Shown in pieces: positions 1 through 6,875 of a stretch of 12,075 nucleotides of DNA. The translations under genes were made by a program, and so were the position numbers. The stretch covers positions 1 to 12,075 of the forward strand of contig JAUVJK010000025.1 of the NCBI GenBank assembly GCA_030592425.1, read 5' to 3'. Under the pieces are notes generated by a model. That model did no database searches, was not told the origin of the DNA, and worked only from the letters and a program-made list of their open reading frames with translations. The first letter of the stretch is position 1; each line of letters starts with the position of its first letter. Source of the stretch: Candidatus Moraniibacteriota bacterium. Lineage in GTDB: Bacteria; Patescibacteriota; Minisyncoccia; Moranbacterales; GCA-2747515.

Positions 1-518
1 AATAGCTCCTCTACTCCTTCTCCAGTTTTTCCACTCACAGCAAGAATCTCATCTTCATCACAACCGAGTATATGGACAATCTCCTTCTTCACTTTCTGAG
101 GATCTGCGTTTGGGAGGTCAATCTTATTGAGTACAGGAATGATAGTCAGATCTTGTTCAACTGCGAAATAGAGATTTGTAAGTGTTTGCGCTTGTACACC
201 CTGTGATGCGTCTACAAGTAATACAGCGCCTTCAACAGCGGCTAGTGACCGTGATACTTCATAGGCAAAATCAACATGTCCTGGTGTATCAATCAGATTA
301 AGTATATAATCCTCACTTTGGTTTGATGTATATTTCATCTGCACAGGTTGCAGTTTGATCGTGATACCACGTTCACGTTCAAGATCCATTTGATCGAGAA
401 GTTGCTCTTTCATTTTTCGTTTCTCGACAGTATGTGTCATTTCCAAAAGACGGTCAGCTAGTGTACTCTTACCATGATCGATGTGTGCGATAATACAAAA
501 ATTTTTAATATTTTTCAT
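1..518 (-). CDS. lepA: Elongation factor 4 (LepA), N-terminal part, cut by window edge
   Basis: Translational GTPase that binds the ribosome and promotes back-translocation or rescue of stalled elongation complexes; it acts in the cytoplasm. The visible 172 codons hold most of the GTP-binding domain: the P-loop as AHIDHGKST near residues 10-18, the switch I region ERERGITIK, the G3 motif DTPGH, the G4 motif NKID, and a G5-like SGKTGEG near the edge. GITIKLQPV replaces the GITIKAQ form of most bacteria, a variant I associate with Patescibacteria. The ATG at 518-516 is chosen because the protein then starts MKNIKNFCIIAHIDHG, as LepA proteins do. Upstream there is only a weak GGAA in place of a Shine-Dalgarno sequence. 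The remaining two thirds of the gene (domain II, the EF-G-like domains and the LepA C-terminal domain) lie beyond base 1. It is separated from the upstream gene by a terminator and has its own likely promoter. Confidence 0.95.
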   Translation of the reverse strand, partial: MKNIKNFCIIAHIDHGKSTLADRLLEMTHTVEKRKMKEQLLDQMDLERERGITIKLQPVQMKYTSNQSEDYILNLIDTPGHVDFAYEVSRSLAAVEGAVLLVDASQGVQAQTLTNLYFAVEQDLTIIPVLNKIDLPNADPQKVKKEIVHILGCDEDEILAVSGKTGEGVEEL

Positions 519-567
519 GCTTTAATAGTTTCCAAATAATGACTCAGTATTTATTGTAGTAAATGTG

Positions 568-596
568 ATCATATTTATCCCTCGTAACTTTGGCAA
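568..596 (-). promoter_or_regulatory. Likely sigma-70-type promoter of lepA
   Basis: Read on the minus strand, TTGCCA (596-591, 5 of 6 to consensus) and TATGAT (573-568, 5 of 6) are exactly 17 bases apart. The start would fall near 561, giving a leader of about 43 bases before the lepA ATG. It lies downstream of the terminator at 684-717, as a lepA promoter should. A second, weaker pair lies upstream: TTGCTG (662-657) and CATAAT (639-634), also 17 bases apart. This is a match to consensus only. Confidence 0.6.
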
Positions 597-682
597 AGTG
601 GGACAAAAATTGCGAATGTTTTTCATAAATTTCATTATGCGTGAGAATACAGGAAACAGCAAGTATTTTCTCGACAATGAAA

Positions 683-717
683 TAAAAAACCTCACTGGAG
701 CAATGTCCTGCGAGGTT
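683..717 (-). terminator. Rho-independent terminator of the 140-residue protein gene
   Basis: On the minus strand the arms AACCTCGC and GTGAGGTT form an 8-bp stem with one G-U pair. It continues past an A-A mismatch into GGA/TCC, closing a six-base CATTGC loop. A run of T follows directly (TTTTTTATTTC). It begins 22 bases after the stop codon at 740. There is no T-run on the other side, so it works in the minus direction only. It isolates lepA from the upstream gene. Confidence 0.85.
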
Positions 718-739
718 GGGGTCAGTATTCGAAAATCTT

Positions 740-1162
740 TTAAATAATAGTGAAGCTGGTTGCTTTGTCACATCGCAATGTATCCCCAAACTGAACGAAA
801 AGAGCTCGGGAGCAAGCAGCTTGTACAATTCCCTCAATTACCTTTCCACCTTGGATTGCACTAACAGGTTGTCCTTTACGCATCGTTTTGATATTGGATT
901 CCCTTGGAATTGCCTTATTTGCGACGCGAATAATTTTGATACTTCTGATTTCGTCACTAGCAATTGTCACTGAATTCTTCATCGCCATCAACAACGGATC
1001 TGTTACCTTTATAGTATCTTTTCCGACTTCTATGACAATTGCAGATACCTTGAGCCATGGATTGGCATTTAAACGCACCTGAATTTTGTCGCCGACCTCA
1101 GGAGTGATATTTTTCATTCCCTTTTTACCTTTTTTTACAACTTTTTTGTCAGTTATCTTCAT
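740..1162 (-). CDS. Small basic protein of unknown function (140 residues)
   Basis: I do not recognise this protein. The first 17 residues are very rich in lysine. Two beta-rich stretches follow: residues 22-54 begin VGDKIQVRL and contain the alternating pattern AIVIEV...TIKVT, and residues 96-126 begin RKGQPVSAI and end ALFVQFG. Both resemble small SH3-like barrels, possibly a tandem pair, which would suit an RNA or ribosome-binding protein, but that is inference from pattern alone. No signal peptide or membrane segment is visible. The ATG at 1162 is chosen because GGAGGA lies nine bases before it and a good promoter lies just upstream; a start at 1246 would fall inside the -35 box. An internal ATG at 1117 (residue 16, reading MKNITPEVGD) is also possible. 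The gene has its own promoter and terminator and so is a single-gene unit between murJ and lepA. The stop is TAA. Confidence 0.75.
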   Translation of the reverse strand: MKITDKKVVKKGKKGMKNITPEVGDKIQVRLNANPWLKVSAIVIEVGKDTIKVTDPLLMAMKNSVTIASDEIRSIKIIRVANKAIPRESNIKTMRKGQPVSAIQGGKVIEGIVQAACSRALFVQFGDTLRCDKATSFTII

Positions 1163-1170
1163 TATTGCAT

Positions 1171-1176
1171 TCCTCC
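1171..1176 (-). promoter_or_regulatory. Strong Shine-Dalgarno sequence (GGAGGA)
   Basis: GGAGGA on the minus strand, nine bases before the ATG at 1162. It decides the start of the 140-residue protein. It is the only strong Shine-Dalgarno sequence I see before any gene in the window. Confidence 0.8.
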
Positions 1177-1217
1177 AAAAGTGAATATCATGATAATAAC
1201 CAATTTGGTACTGCACA

Positions 1218-1246
1218 AGTGTAACATGTGATAGATATGTAATCAA
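1218..1246 (-). promoter_or_regulatory. Promoter of the 140-residue protein gene, extended -10
   Basis: On the minus strand TTGATT (1246-1241, 4 of 6) and TACACT (1223-1218, 4 of 6) are 17 bases apart. The -10 is preceded by TG plus one base, the extended -10 motif. The start would be near 1211, giving a leader of about 49 bases that contains the GGAGGA ribosome site. It lies just after the terminator following murJ. Confidence 0.55.
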
Positions 1247-1260
1247 TACCTACGAATGAA

Positions 1261-1294
1261 AGAAAAAAGTTAGTTCCTTTCAACATTTAACTTT
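1261..1294 (-). terminator. Rho-independent terminator of murJ
   Basis: On the minus strand AAAGTTA and TAACTTT form a 7-bp stem. An inner GTT/AAC continuation after a three-base bulge closes a GAAAGG loop, and TTTTCTTTC follows. It starts one base after the murJ stop codon (1298-1296). The stem is AT-rich, so strength is uncertain, but the position is right. Confidence 0.6.
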
Positions 1295-1295
1295 C

Positions 1296-2933
1296 CTATT
1301 TCAACTTTTGTTCTTCGACAGCGACGGTAGGTCGGCCGAAGAGGCGTGGGAGAAGTTTATCGCGAAGGGTGTAGAATTCTTCAAATTTGAAGAAATAACT
1401 TACAATCACATAAGCTGCGAGACCTGCAGAGCCAGCGATGAGAAGTTGTGCGAAAATTTTGAGAAACGTATCGATCGGGCCGATGACAGCATCAACGGCA
1501 TATGTCATGCCATGGGCTACTGCTGCGCCTATGAAGCCAGCAATAAACACACGTATAAATGTTCTCGCAATTGAACGACCATTGAGTTTGTGAATTCTCT
1601 TTCGTAAGAGAATCATCAAAAGAATCATGTTTATAGTTACCGCGATTGAAAAAGCAACTGCGATCGCATATATCCCCCATTCACGAATGAAGAGAATAAC
1701 AAATGTAATATTGATTGCTTGCGAAAAGAGAGCTGTAAAAAATGGTGTCTTTGTGTTGTGCATTGCGTAGAAAGAGCGCGTCAATAGAGGTATTAATGAC
1801 TGTGCAAAGAGACTTGCGGCAAGAATCCCGAGAATTTGATACGTAATAATCGTTGCCTCCCAATCAAATTTACCACCACCATAGATCACGCGCACAATTT
1901 GCTCACGCAAAACGATCATGAGGAAGCTTAGGGGAACAACATAGAAGAGAATGCGACGAAATGTAACAGAAAAGAGTGTTGTGAAGTGTTCACGCTCTTT
2001 TTTGGCATAATAACTACTAAGCACAGGAAAAACAGCGAGAGCAAATGGAACGCCAATGAGGCCTAGAATGACACTTTGGACATTCATTGCAAAAGTAAAA
2101 ACAGTGATACTTCCAGTAGCAAGGAGTGAGGCAAAGATCGTGATCACTAAAAGTGAGAGTTGATTAGATGCGCTAGCAAACATACGTGGCACCATGAGGC
2201 GTCCTACATTGCGCACGTCACGATTGGCAAGAGAACGAAGTGATGTAAAACGAAATGATGGCGTGCGCATGCGTAGCGCTGGAAAATGGATGATCATATG
2301 AAGAAACGCTCCAAAAACAACACCCCATGCAAGGCCAACTGGTCCCCAGAGATCAACGAAAAAGAGGATGCCAATAATGATACCGACATTGTAGAAAATT
2401 GGTGCAAGTGCATAAAGGAGAAAGCGCTTGAATGAAATAAGGATACTCCCAAAAAGAGCGCTTATTGAAAGGAAGATCGGTGCAAGGAACATAATGCGTG
2501 TAAATTGTGCTGTCATGTCTAATTTTTCCTCAGGAAATCCAGGCGCAATCACGTGCACAAGTGTTGGCGTAAAAATAATACCAACAACAGAAAGAATCGT
2601 AATACTTGCAATAAGGAGAATGAGCACGCCATAAGCGCATTCCCATGCACGACTCTCCTTTTCCTGTGTAATAAGACGTGTAAATACAGGGATGAATGCA
2701 GCGCCAAGAGCTCCTAGTATGAATAATTCGAAGAGAAGGTCAGGGATCCGAAAAGCGACATTGTAGGCGTCGAGAATATCTCCAGCACCATACTGAGAAG
2801 CAAGTAAACGATCACGTACAAGACCAAGTAGACGACTTATGATACCCGCAATCGAAACGATGAGTGCTGCAGCGCCAATTGATCGTGTTGGCCCTGTAGT
2901 ATTCAAGATCTTTTTTTTGAAACGTTTCATCAT
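1296..2933 (-). CDS. murJ: Lipid II flippase MurJ (MviN)
   Basis: Flips undecaprenyl-linked lipid II from the inner to the outer face of the cytoplasmic membrane for peptidoglycan synthesis; member of the MOP (MATE/MVF) transporter superfamily. At 545 residues it is close to the usual 500-550. The N-terminal family signature is clear: SRLLGLVRDR (residues 33-42) with two conserved arginines, R34 and R40, then DAYNVAFRIPDLL at 56-68 and GALGAAFIPVF at 74-84. Hydrophobic segments run through the whole chain, consistent with the family's 14 helices, and the tail from about residue 525 is polar and probably cytoplasmic. The start is MM (2933 or 2930); neither has a Shine-Dalgarno sequence. The stop is TAG. 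The gene follows the DUF4012 gene after 90 bases, and a perfect hairpin lies 17 bases before its start. It neighbours a glycan locus, but the match to the peptidoglycan MurJ signature makes a dedicated Wzx role less likely. Confidence 0.95.
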   Translation of the reverse strand: MMKRFKKKILNTTGPTRSIGAAALIVSIAGIISRLLGLVRDRLLASQYGAGDILDAYNVAFRIPDLLFELFILGALGAAFIPVFTRLITQEKESRAWECAYGVLILLIASITILSVVGIIFTPTLVHVIAPGFPEEKLDMTAQFTRIMFLAPIFLSISALFGSILISFKRFLLYALAPIFYNVGIIIGILFFVDLWGPVGLAWGVVFGAFLHMIIHFPALRMRTPSFRFTSLRSLANRDVRNVGRLMVPRMFASASNQLSLLVITIFASLLATGSITVFTFAMNVQSVILGLIGVPFALAVFPVLSSYYAKKEREHFTTLFSVTFRRILFYVVPLSFLMIVLREQIVRVIYGGGKFDWEATIITYQILGILAASLFAQSLIPLLTRSFYAMHNTKTPFFTALFSQAINITFVILFIREWGIYAIAVAFSIAVTINMILLMILLRKRIHKLNGRSIARTFIRVFIAGFIGAAVAHGMTYAVDAVIGPIDTFLKIFAQLLIAGSAGLAAYVIVSYFFKFEEFYTLRDKLLPRLFGRPTVAVEEQKLK

Positions 2934-2945
2934 AACAGTATTTCA

Positions 2946-2974
2946 TCGAAAAACTTTCCGTGCACGGAAAGTTT
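2946..2974 (-). terminator. Perfect 24-bp palindrome with T-run, terminator-like, in the murJ leader
   Basis: Bases 2951-2974 are a perfect inverted repeat: arms AAACTTTCCG and CGGAAAGTTT around TGCA. On the minus strand the second arm runs into GTTTTTCG, a run of five T, so it can act as a terminator for the DUF4012 gene ending at 3024. It has no T-run in the plus direction. It ends only 17 bases before the murJ ATG, leaving no room for a promoter between them, so murJ transcripts must pass it or start at its edge. It could therefore instead be an attenuator, a 5' stabilising stem or, being symmetric DNA, an operator. Confidence 0.7.
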
Positions 2975-3023
2975 AAAACTATAATTAATCATCACATATG
3001 TTTACCATATTTTGGCACACAGG

Positions 3024-5450
3024 TCAATTATCCAAATGGAAGGCTGCTGCTGCATATTGATCTGTTGTGAGCGTCGTTGACAGACTCAAAAAACTATCTT
3101 TGTCAGTTGACATATTTGTCCATGCAGATTGCATTGCAGGGGGATAATGAACAGTCGTATTGAGTGTGCTACCAATGGATCCATGTTGTTTTTGATAGAG
3201 TATATCATATGCAGCGAATTTCCCTTCTTGCTTTTGATCGTCGAGAACTACTTGCCATGGTAAGCGGTAGATGTATGTAATTGTAACTGATTCTTGTGGA
3301 CTTACATAAACCCAATTCGCAAAGACCGTCTTACCGTCTTGTTGATAGATACGCGTCCCTGATGCTTCATCAATTGTCATATTTTCTTCTTCTGCGACAA
3401 CATCTGGATCACGGTCGAATCCAAGAGCATCATAATCAAGCGCAGGATCATTAAATTCTCTTGTCTGGCCTTCGACACTAACAAGCTGCGAGCCTTCTGG
3501 TACGAATACGCGCATATAATTTGCATTAACAGCATCCCACCATTCATATTCCGTATGACCACCGTTGTGCGTGCGTGTGATGGATACTGTATCAATCACA
3601 GTACCATCCTCATTAATCTCTACATTATGAACAATATCTTCGTCAATCACTCCATCTGTTTTGTAACCATTAATATTTGTATTTACGACACTTAAATAAT
3701 CACGCGTGCCACCGATGAGTGTTCCTCCCCATTGTTGTTGTCTAATGATCTCTTGTGCTTGTGTGTTACGAGCATAGAGAAGAATATGTTTTTCATGCAT
3801 ACTTTTTTGGATTGCACCAAAGATCTTTGTTGTCGTTTCAAGATCATGCGGCGTCGTGATCGCTTGCAGTATAAGCGGTGCAAGATCGGCAAGAATTTGT
3901 TTTGGCTCTTCAATAGCGTCATCTTCTGGTGCCTCACTAGATTCCATATTAATATTCAATGATGTCTCATTCATGCTTTCGTCATTATCTACAATTTTGA
4001 TCTTGTTCTTTGCATTCACTTCCTCGATCTTCATACGTGTCTCTTCAGTAAAATTAGCTGCAGTAATGACAGTGCCATATTCTGGCATCTCAATAGGACC
4101 AACGATCTCGATGAGATTTTCCATGAGTATTGGAGTGATCGCAATCACACCATCTACCGTTGGACCACCTGTTTTCTCATAAAAGAGCATTGCTTTTTGT
4201 GCTGATGTTGGAAAATTAGCAAACCAATTGCTGTCATGAAGACTCCAGCGCGCACTAATCTTTTGGATTGGACGTGGTGGAACGATCTTGTCCGTCAATT
4301 GTCCATCTGGATTGTAAATACCTTCAATGAAGAAGTTTCGTACTTCTCCCTCTTTGAGATCGAGTAATCCATAGCTACCGATGAATCCTCCAGTAGCGCG
4401 CATCTCTTGATTGTTCTGAAAGAGAAAAAGATATTTTCGTGGCCCATTGCCACCAAGAAGGTCAACGAGTATATCATTACTTTGTGTAAATCTGTGAGTC
4501 ATTTCAACGAGGCGTGGAATTTGTTGCTTAATCATCATGAACTGTGCACGACGCTCTTCTGGAAGGTCATCGATTGCAATATTATTGATATTTTCCTCAG
4601 CTGCAGAAAGCTCCTCTTCGATTGTGAGAAATTCATCGTGTGCTTGTGCATAAAGATCGAGAATCGAGATCTTCGTTTCTTCTGTGTTAGTATCAGAAGT
4701 AAAACGCTCATCGATCGGGATAATTGCACGATTGAGGGATTCGCCAGCGCGTGTCAAATGAAGACTTGCTGTTAACAATTGTTCTGCAGAGTAGAGTTGC
4801 GAGGTACCAGGAATATATTGTGACAGATCTGTGATTCCTTGATTGATGCGGTTCATTTCATTTACGGCTGTACTAAAATTACTTTCTGCAGCTTTAAGAG
4901 ACTTTTGTGATGCAGAAAAATCTCTCTCGCTCATAAATTTTATAGCAGATGTAAGATCTTGATAGCCATCTTGACTGATACCCATGACACTTCCTTTCAC
5001 GGAAAAAAGTGTTCCGACCAAATGTGTCGTGCCAACGATTACCAATGCAAGTGAAAGCATCAACACAAACACGAGCGTATTTTTCATTGGTGATATGTCC
5101 AGGCACTGATCATGCTCACTCGGATTCATGAGCGTACGCCAAGATAATTCATCTGTATCACTTACATCATTCTCAACTGATGGCTTAGATGGTTCTTGCA
5201 AAGATATCTGATCATCATCATTTTGTGCAACTTCACGCAATGCCTGTTTTGCAAGAAAAACAGTATAGGCGGTATCTTCCATATAACTCGCCCTTGGACA
5301 ATAAGGAATATCTTGACTACGTTGCTGTACGCCAAGTTGTTGGATTGAGTATTCTTTTGTGGAGATATTTTTTGGAGGAATTATAACATGCGAACGAGTA
5401 CGCCTCATTCGTTGTGGATGCTGTCCTGATTTTCGCTGCAAACTATCCAT
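3024..5450 (-). CDS. DUF4012 family membrane-anchored protein
   Basis: Function unknown; DUF4012 (PF13196) proteins often occur beside glycan and exopolysaccharide genes. With the start at 5450 it has 808 residues. Residues 1-123 are hydrophilic and predicted cytoplasmic; one membrane helix spans about 124-149; the rest should lie outside the membrane. Residues 160-330 are helical and probably coiled. The family core begins near 338 with the hallmark FLFQNNQEMRATGGFIG (342-358) and continues to about 450. An acidic, low-complexity insert lies at about 479-518, and a beta-rich C-terminal region follows to residue 808. The reading frame is open to a TTG at 5501, which would overlap the upstream glycosyltransferase by 49 bases; the ATG at 5450, two bases after that gene's stop, fits better. 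No clear Shine-Dalgarno sequence is present, so coupling to the upstream gene is likely. The stop is UGA. The family call is firm; a role in glycan transfer or display is inference. Confidence 0.9.
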   Translation of the reverse strand: MDSLQRKSGQHPQRMRRTRSHVIIPPKNISTKEYSIQQLGVQQRSQDIPYCPRASYMEDTAYTVFLAKQALREVAQNDDDQISLQEPSKPSVENDVSDTDELSWRTLMNPSEHDQCLDISPMKNTLVFVLMLSLALVIVGTTHLVGTLFSVKGSVMGISQDGYQDLTSAIKFMSERDFSASQKSLKAAESNFSTAVNEMNRINQGITDLSQYIPGTSQLYSAEQLLTASLHLTRAGESLNRAIIPIDERFTSDTNTEETKISILDLYAQAHDEFLTIEEELSAAEENINNIAIDDLPEERRAQFMMIKQQIPRLVEMTHRFTQSNDILVDLLGGNGPRKYLFLFQNNQEMRATGGFIGSYGLLDLKEGEVRNFFIEGIYNPDGQLTDKIVPPRPIQKISARWSLHDSNWFANFPTSAQKAMLFYEKTGGPTVDGVIAITPILMENLIEIVGPIEMPEYGTVITAANFTEETRMKIEEVNAKNKIKIVDNDESMNETSLNINMESSEAPEDDAIEEPKQILADLAPLILQAITTPHDLETTTKIFGAIQKSMHEKHILLYARNTQAQEIIRQQQWGGTLIGGTRDYLSVVNTNINGYKTDGVIDEDIVHNVEINEDGTVIDTVSITRTHNGGHTEYEWWDAVNANYMRVFVPEGSQLVSVEGQTREFNDPALDYDALGFDRDPDVVAEEENMTIDEASGTRIYQQDGKTVFANWVYVSPQESVTITYIYRLPWQVVLDDQKQEGKFAAYDILYQKQHGSIGSTLNTTVHYPPAMQSAWTNMSTDKDSFLSLSTTLTTDQYAAAAFHLDN

Positions 5451-5452
5451 AA

Positions 5453-6568
5453 TTAATTTTTGTTGTATATTTCTAATGTTTCTTGTGCCATTTTCCTCCA
5501 ACTAAATCGCTTAATGTTTTCGTATCCGTTATTGATCAATTCTGTGCGTAATCGATCATCTGTCATAATATGCAATAATGCGTCTGTAATAGCGCTAGTA
5601 TTTCTTGCATCAAAATAATAAGCGGCCTTACCACAGATCTCTTGGAGGCAGGGATGATCAGATGCTGCAACGGGAACACCATAGGCCATTGCTTCAAGTG
5701 GTGGTAATCCAAATCCCTCATATAATGATGGGAAAATATAGGCACGTGACCGTACATAGAGCGCCTTTAACTCATCATCACTTACGTTATGTAAAATATG
5801 AACATTCCTAATATTGCATTTCGTAATAACTGTGAGAATTTTGTTATAGAAAAAATCGTCTTTTCCCACAAGAACCAGTGATAAGTTTTTATCCCTTGTA
5901 CTTATTTTGTGAAACGCACCGACAAGCCGCTCAAGATTTTTGTGCGGATACGCATTCCCAACATAGAGAACGTATGGTTCTATTATGCCATATTTTTCAA
6001 TAATTGTGGATGGCTGCGTATCTTGTGCAATTTTTTCAATACCAGCCTCATAAGTAACGACTATTTTCTGTGATGGAATTTGGTAAGTTTTGAGAATATC
6101 TTTTTTTGTAAATTGCGAAACAGCGATAACTCTGCGTGCACGCATAATAGCTCGCTTGATAACAATTTTGTAGGCACTAAATTTGATCTTATAAATCAGT
6201 GGATGCAATGTGGAGGATCGCATTGTTGGGAAATGGATCAAAATAAGATCATGGATCGTTACAACAAATTTACCACGAAAGAAATATGGTACGTTAAAGT
6301 GTGGAAAATGGATTAGATCACATTTTTCTTTATAGAGAAAATACGGCATGAATATCTGCTCCGCAAAAGAATACCACCTATAATCAGCAATGACTTTTGT
6401 GAATCGTATATTTTTTGGTTGATAACAACCAAAGTTTGATGCACGCAAAAAAATGACATATGTATTCGTATCATCAATCTTCTCAAGATGCTCAATTAAT
6501 TTTTGTGTATAACGACCAAGGCCCTTACTGTTTGGACCATAAAATCGTGCGTCAATACCGATTTTCAT
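5453..6568 (-). CDS. Glycosyltransferase family 4 (GT-B fold), third of the cluster
   Basis: Retaining GT4 enzyme that should move a sugar from a nucleotide donor onto a lipid-linked acceptor at the inner face of the membrane; the sugar cannot be told from sequence. It has 371 residues, normal for the family. The N-terminal acceptor domain starts MKIGIDARFYGPNSKGLGRY, whose glycine-rich loop is typical, and includes TIHDL (104-108) and SQFTKKDI (151-158). The donor domain starts near YVGNAYPHKN (202-211). The donor-binding E-x7-E motif is complete: EGFGLPPLE, E284 and E292. It resembles the 389-residue enzyme upstream in both the start and this motif, so the two are probably diverged paralogues. 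It has its own promoter only six bases before the ATG, and no room for a ribosome site, so its mRNA may be leaderless. The DUF4012 gene follows two bases after its TAA stop, presumably in one transcript. Confidence 0.93.
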   Translation of the reverse strand: MKIGIDARFYGPNSKGLGRYTQKLIEHLEKIDDTNTYVIFLRASNFGCYQPKNIRFTKVIADYRWYSFAEQIFMPYFLYKEKCDLIHFPHFNVPYFFRGKFVVTIHDLILIHFPTMRSSTLHPLIYKIKFSAYKIVIKRAIMRARRVIAVSQFTKKDILKTYQIPSQKIVVTYEAGIEKIAQDTQPSTIIEKYGIIEPYVLYVGNAYPHKNLERLVGAFHKISTRDKNLSLVLVGKDDFFYNKILTVITKCNIRNVHILHNVSDDELKALYVRSRAYIFPSLYEGFGLPPLEAMAYGVPVAASDHPCLQEICGKAAYYFDARNTSAITDALLHIMTDDRLRTELINNGYENIKRFSWRKMAQETLEIYNKN

Positions 6569-6875
6569 AATTCTATTATAGCAAATTTTGATGAATGAAA
6601 CAGTGCTCTTATAGTCTTGTGCAATAATAGAATTTGTGCTATTTATAATAATTGGTTAAAAAACTTGCTAGACCTTTCTACCATGCATTACATTCTTCTC
6701 ATTGCTGAGATCAATGCTATTTGTGTTTCTCATGACCTTGGTGAACTTAAAAGTAATTCGATTATAATAACAAGTATCATATCATAATAGTAGATGAACT
6801 GTTACGTTTCTTACATGATCACATAAGTAATCAATTTCAGGAAAAGCAGTACTATTGTTAGTGATTAACATCTTA
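6569..6875 (-). other. 307-base gap without a gene, between two glycosyltransferases
   Basis: AT-rich, with stop codons in all frames and no open frame beyond about 20 codons. It holds the extended -10 promoter at its downstream end. About 6696-6709 is a small perfect hairpin, TCTCA-GCAA-TGAGA on the minus strand, with a GNRA-type loop but no T-run. Just after the upstream stop there is a weak TGTTA/TAACA inverted repeat, also without a T-run. I see no firm terminator, RNA gene or gene remnant. Confidence 0.5.
6575..6582 (-). promoter_or_regulatory. Extended -10 promoter giving a leaderless-type mRNA
   Basis: On the minus strand TG-C-TATAAT is a perfect extended -10 element, with TATAAT at 6580-6575. 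Only six bases (AGAATT) separate it from the ATG at 6568, so the usual start position is the A of the start codon. The -35 region is poor, which extended -10 promoters tolerate. It follows a 307-base gap, as expected for a new transcription unit. Confidence 0.6.

Noticed and set aside
544..837. 97-residue open frame on the minus strand
   Set aside because: It overlaps the end of the 140-residue gene in another frame, runs through that gene's terminator (684-717) and covers the lepA promoter. Its composition is not protein-like.
1163..1246. Longer 168-residue form of the 140-residue protein
   Set aside because: That start would lie in the -35 box of the likely promoter, and the extra residues lack any ribosome site, while the ATG at 1162 has GGAGGA.
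1296..2933. murJ as a dedicated Wzx flippase of the glycan locus
   Set aside because: The N-terminal SR-x-LG-x-x-RD and GAAFIPVF motifs are those of peptidoglycan MurJ. It also follows a terminator-like hairpin, so it is not clearly part of the glycan operon.
3024..3026. UGA recoded as glycine, as in Gracilibacteria and Absconditabacteria
   Set aside because: UGA ends the DUF4012 gene at a natural point near its C-terminus, followed by a terminator-like hairpin, and no conserved gene here has an internal UGA.
4407..4775. 122-residue open frame on the plus strand
   Set aside because: It lies antisense inside the DUF4012 gene. It is rich in cysteine and isoleucine from reversed codons and has no recognisable domain.
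5451..5501. TTG start giving an 825-residue DUF4012 protein
   Set aside because: It would overlap the glycosyltransferase by 49 bases and uses a rare start. The ATG at 5450 lies two bases after that gene's stop and is the simpler choice.
6666..6733. 21-codon frame in the 307-base gap, minus strand, starting ATG AGA AAC
   Set aside because: An AAGG lies only about two bases before the ATG, too close to serve, and the frame is no longer than chance would give. Coordinates are approximate.
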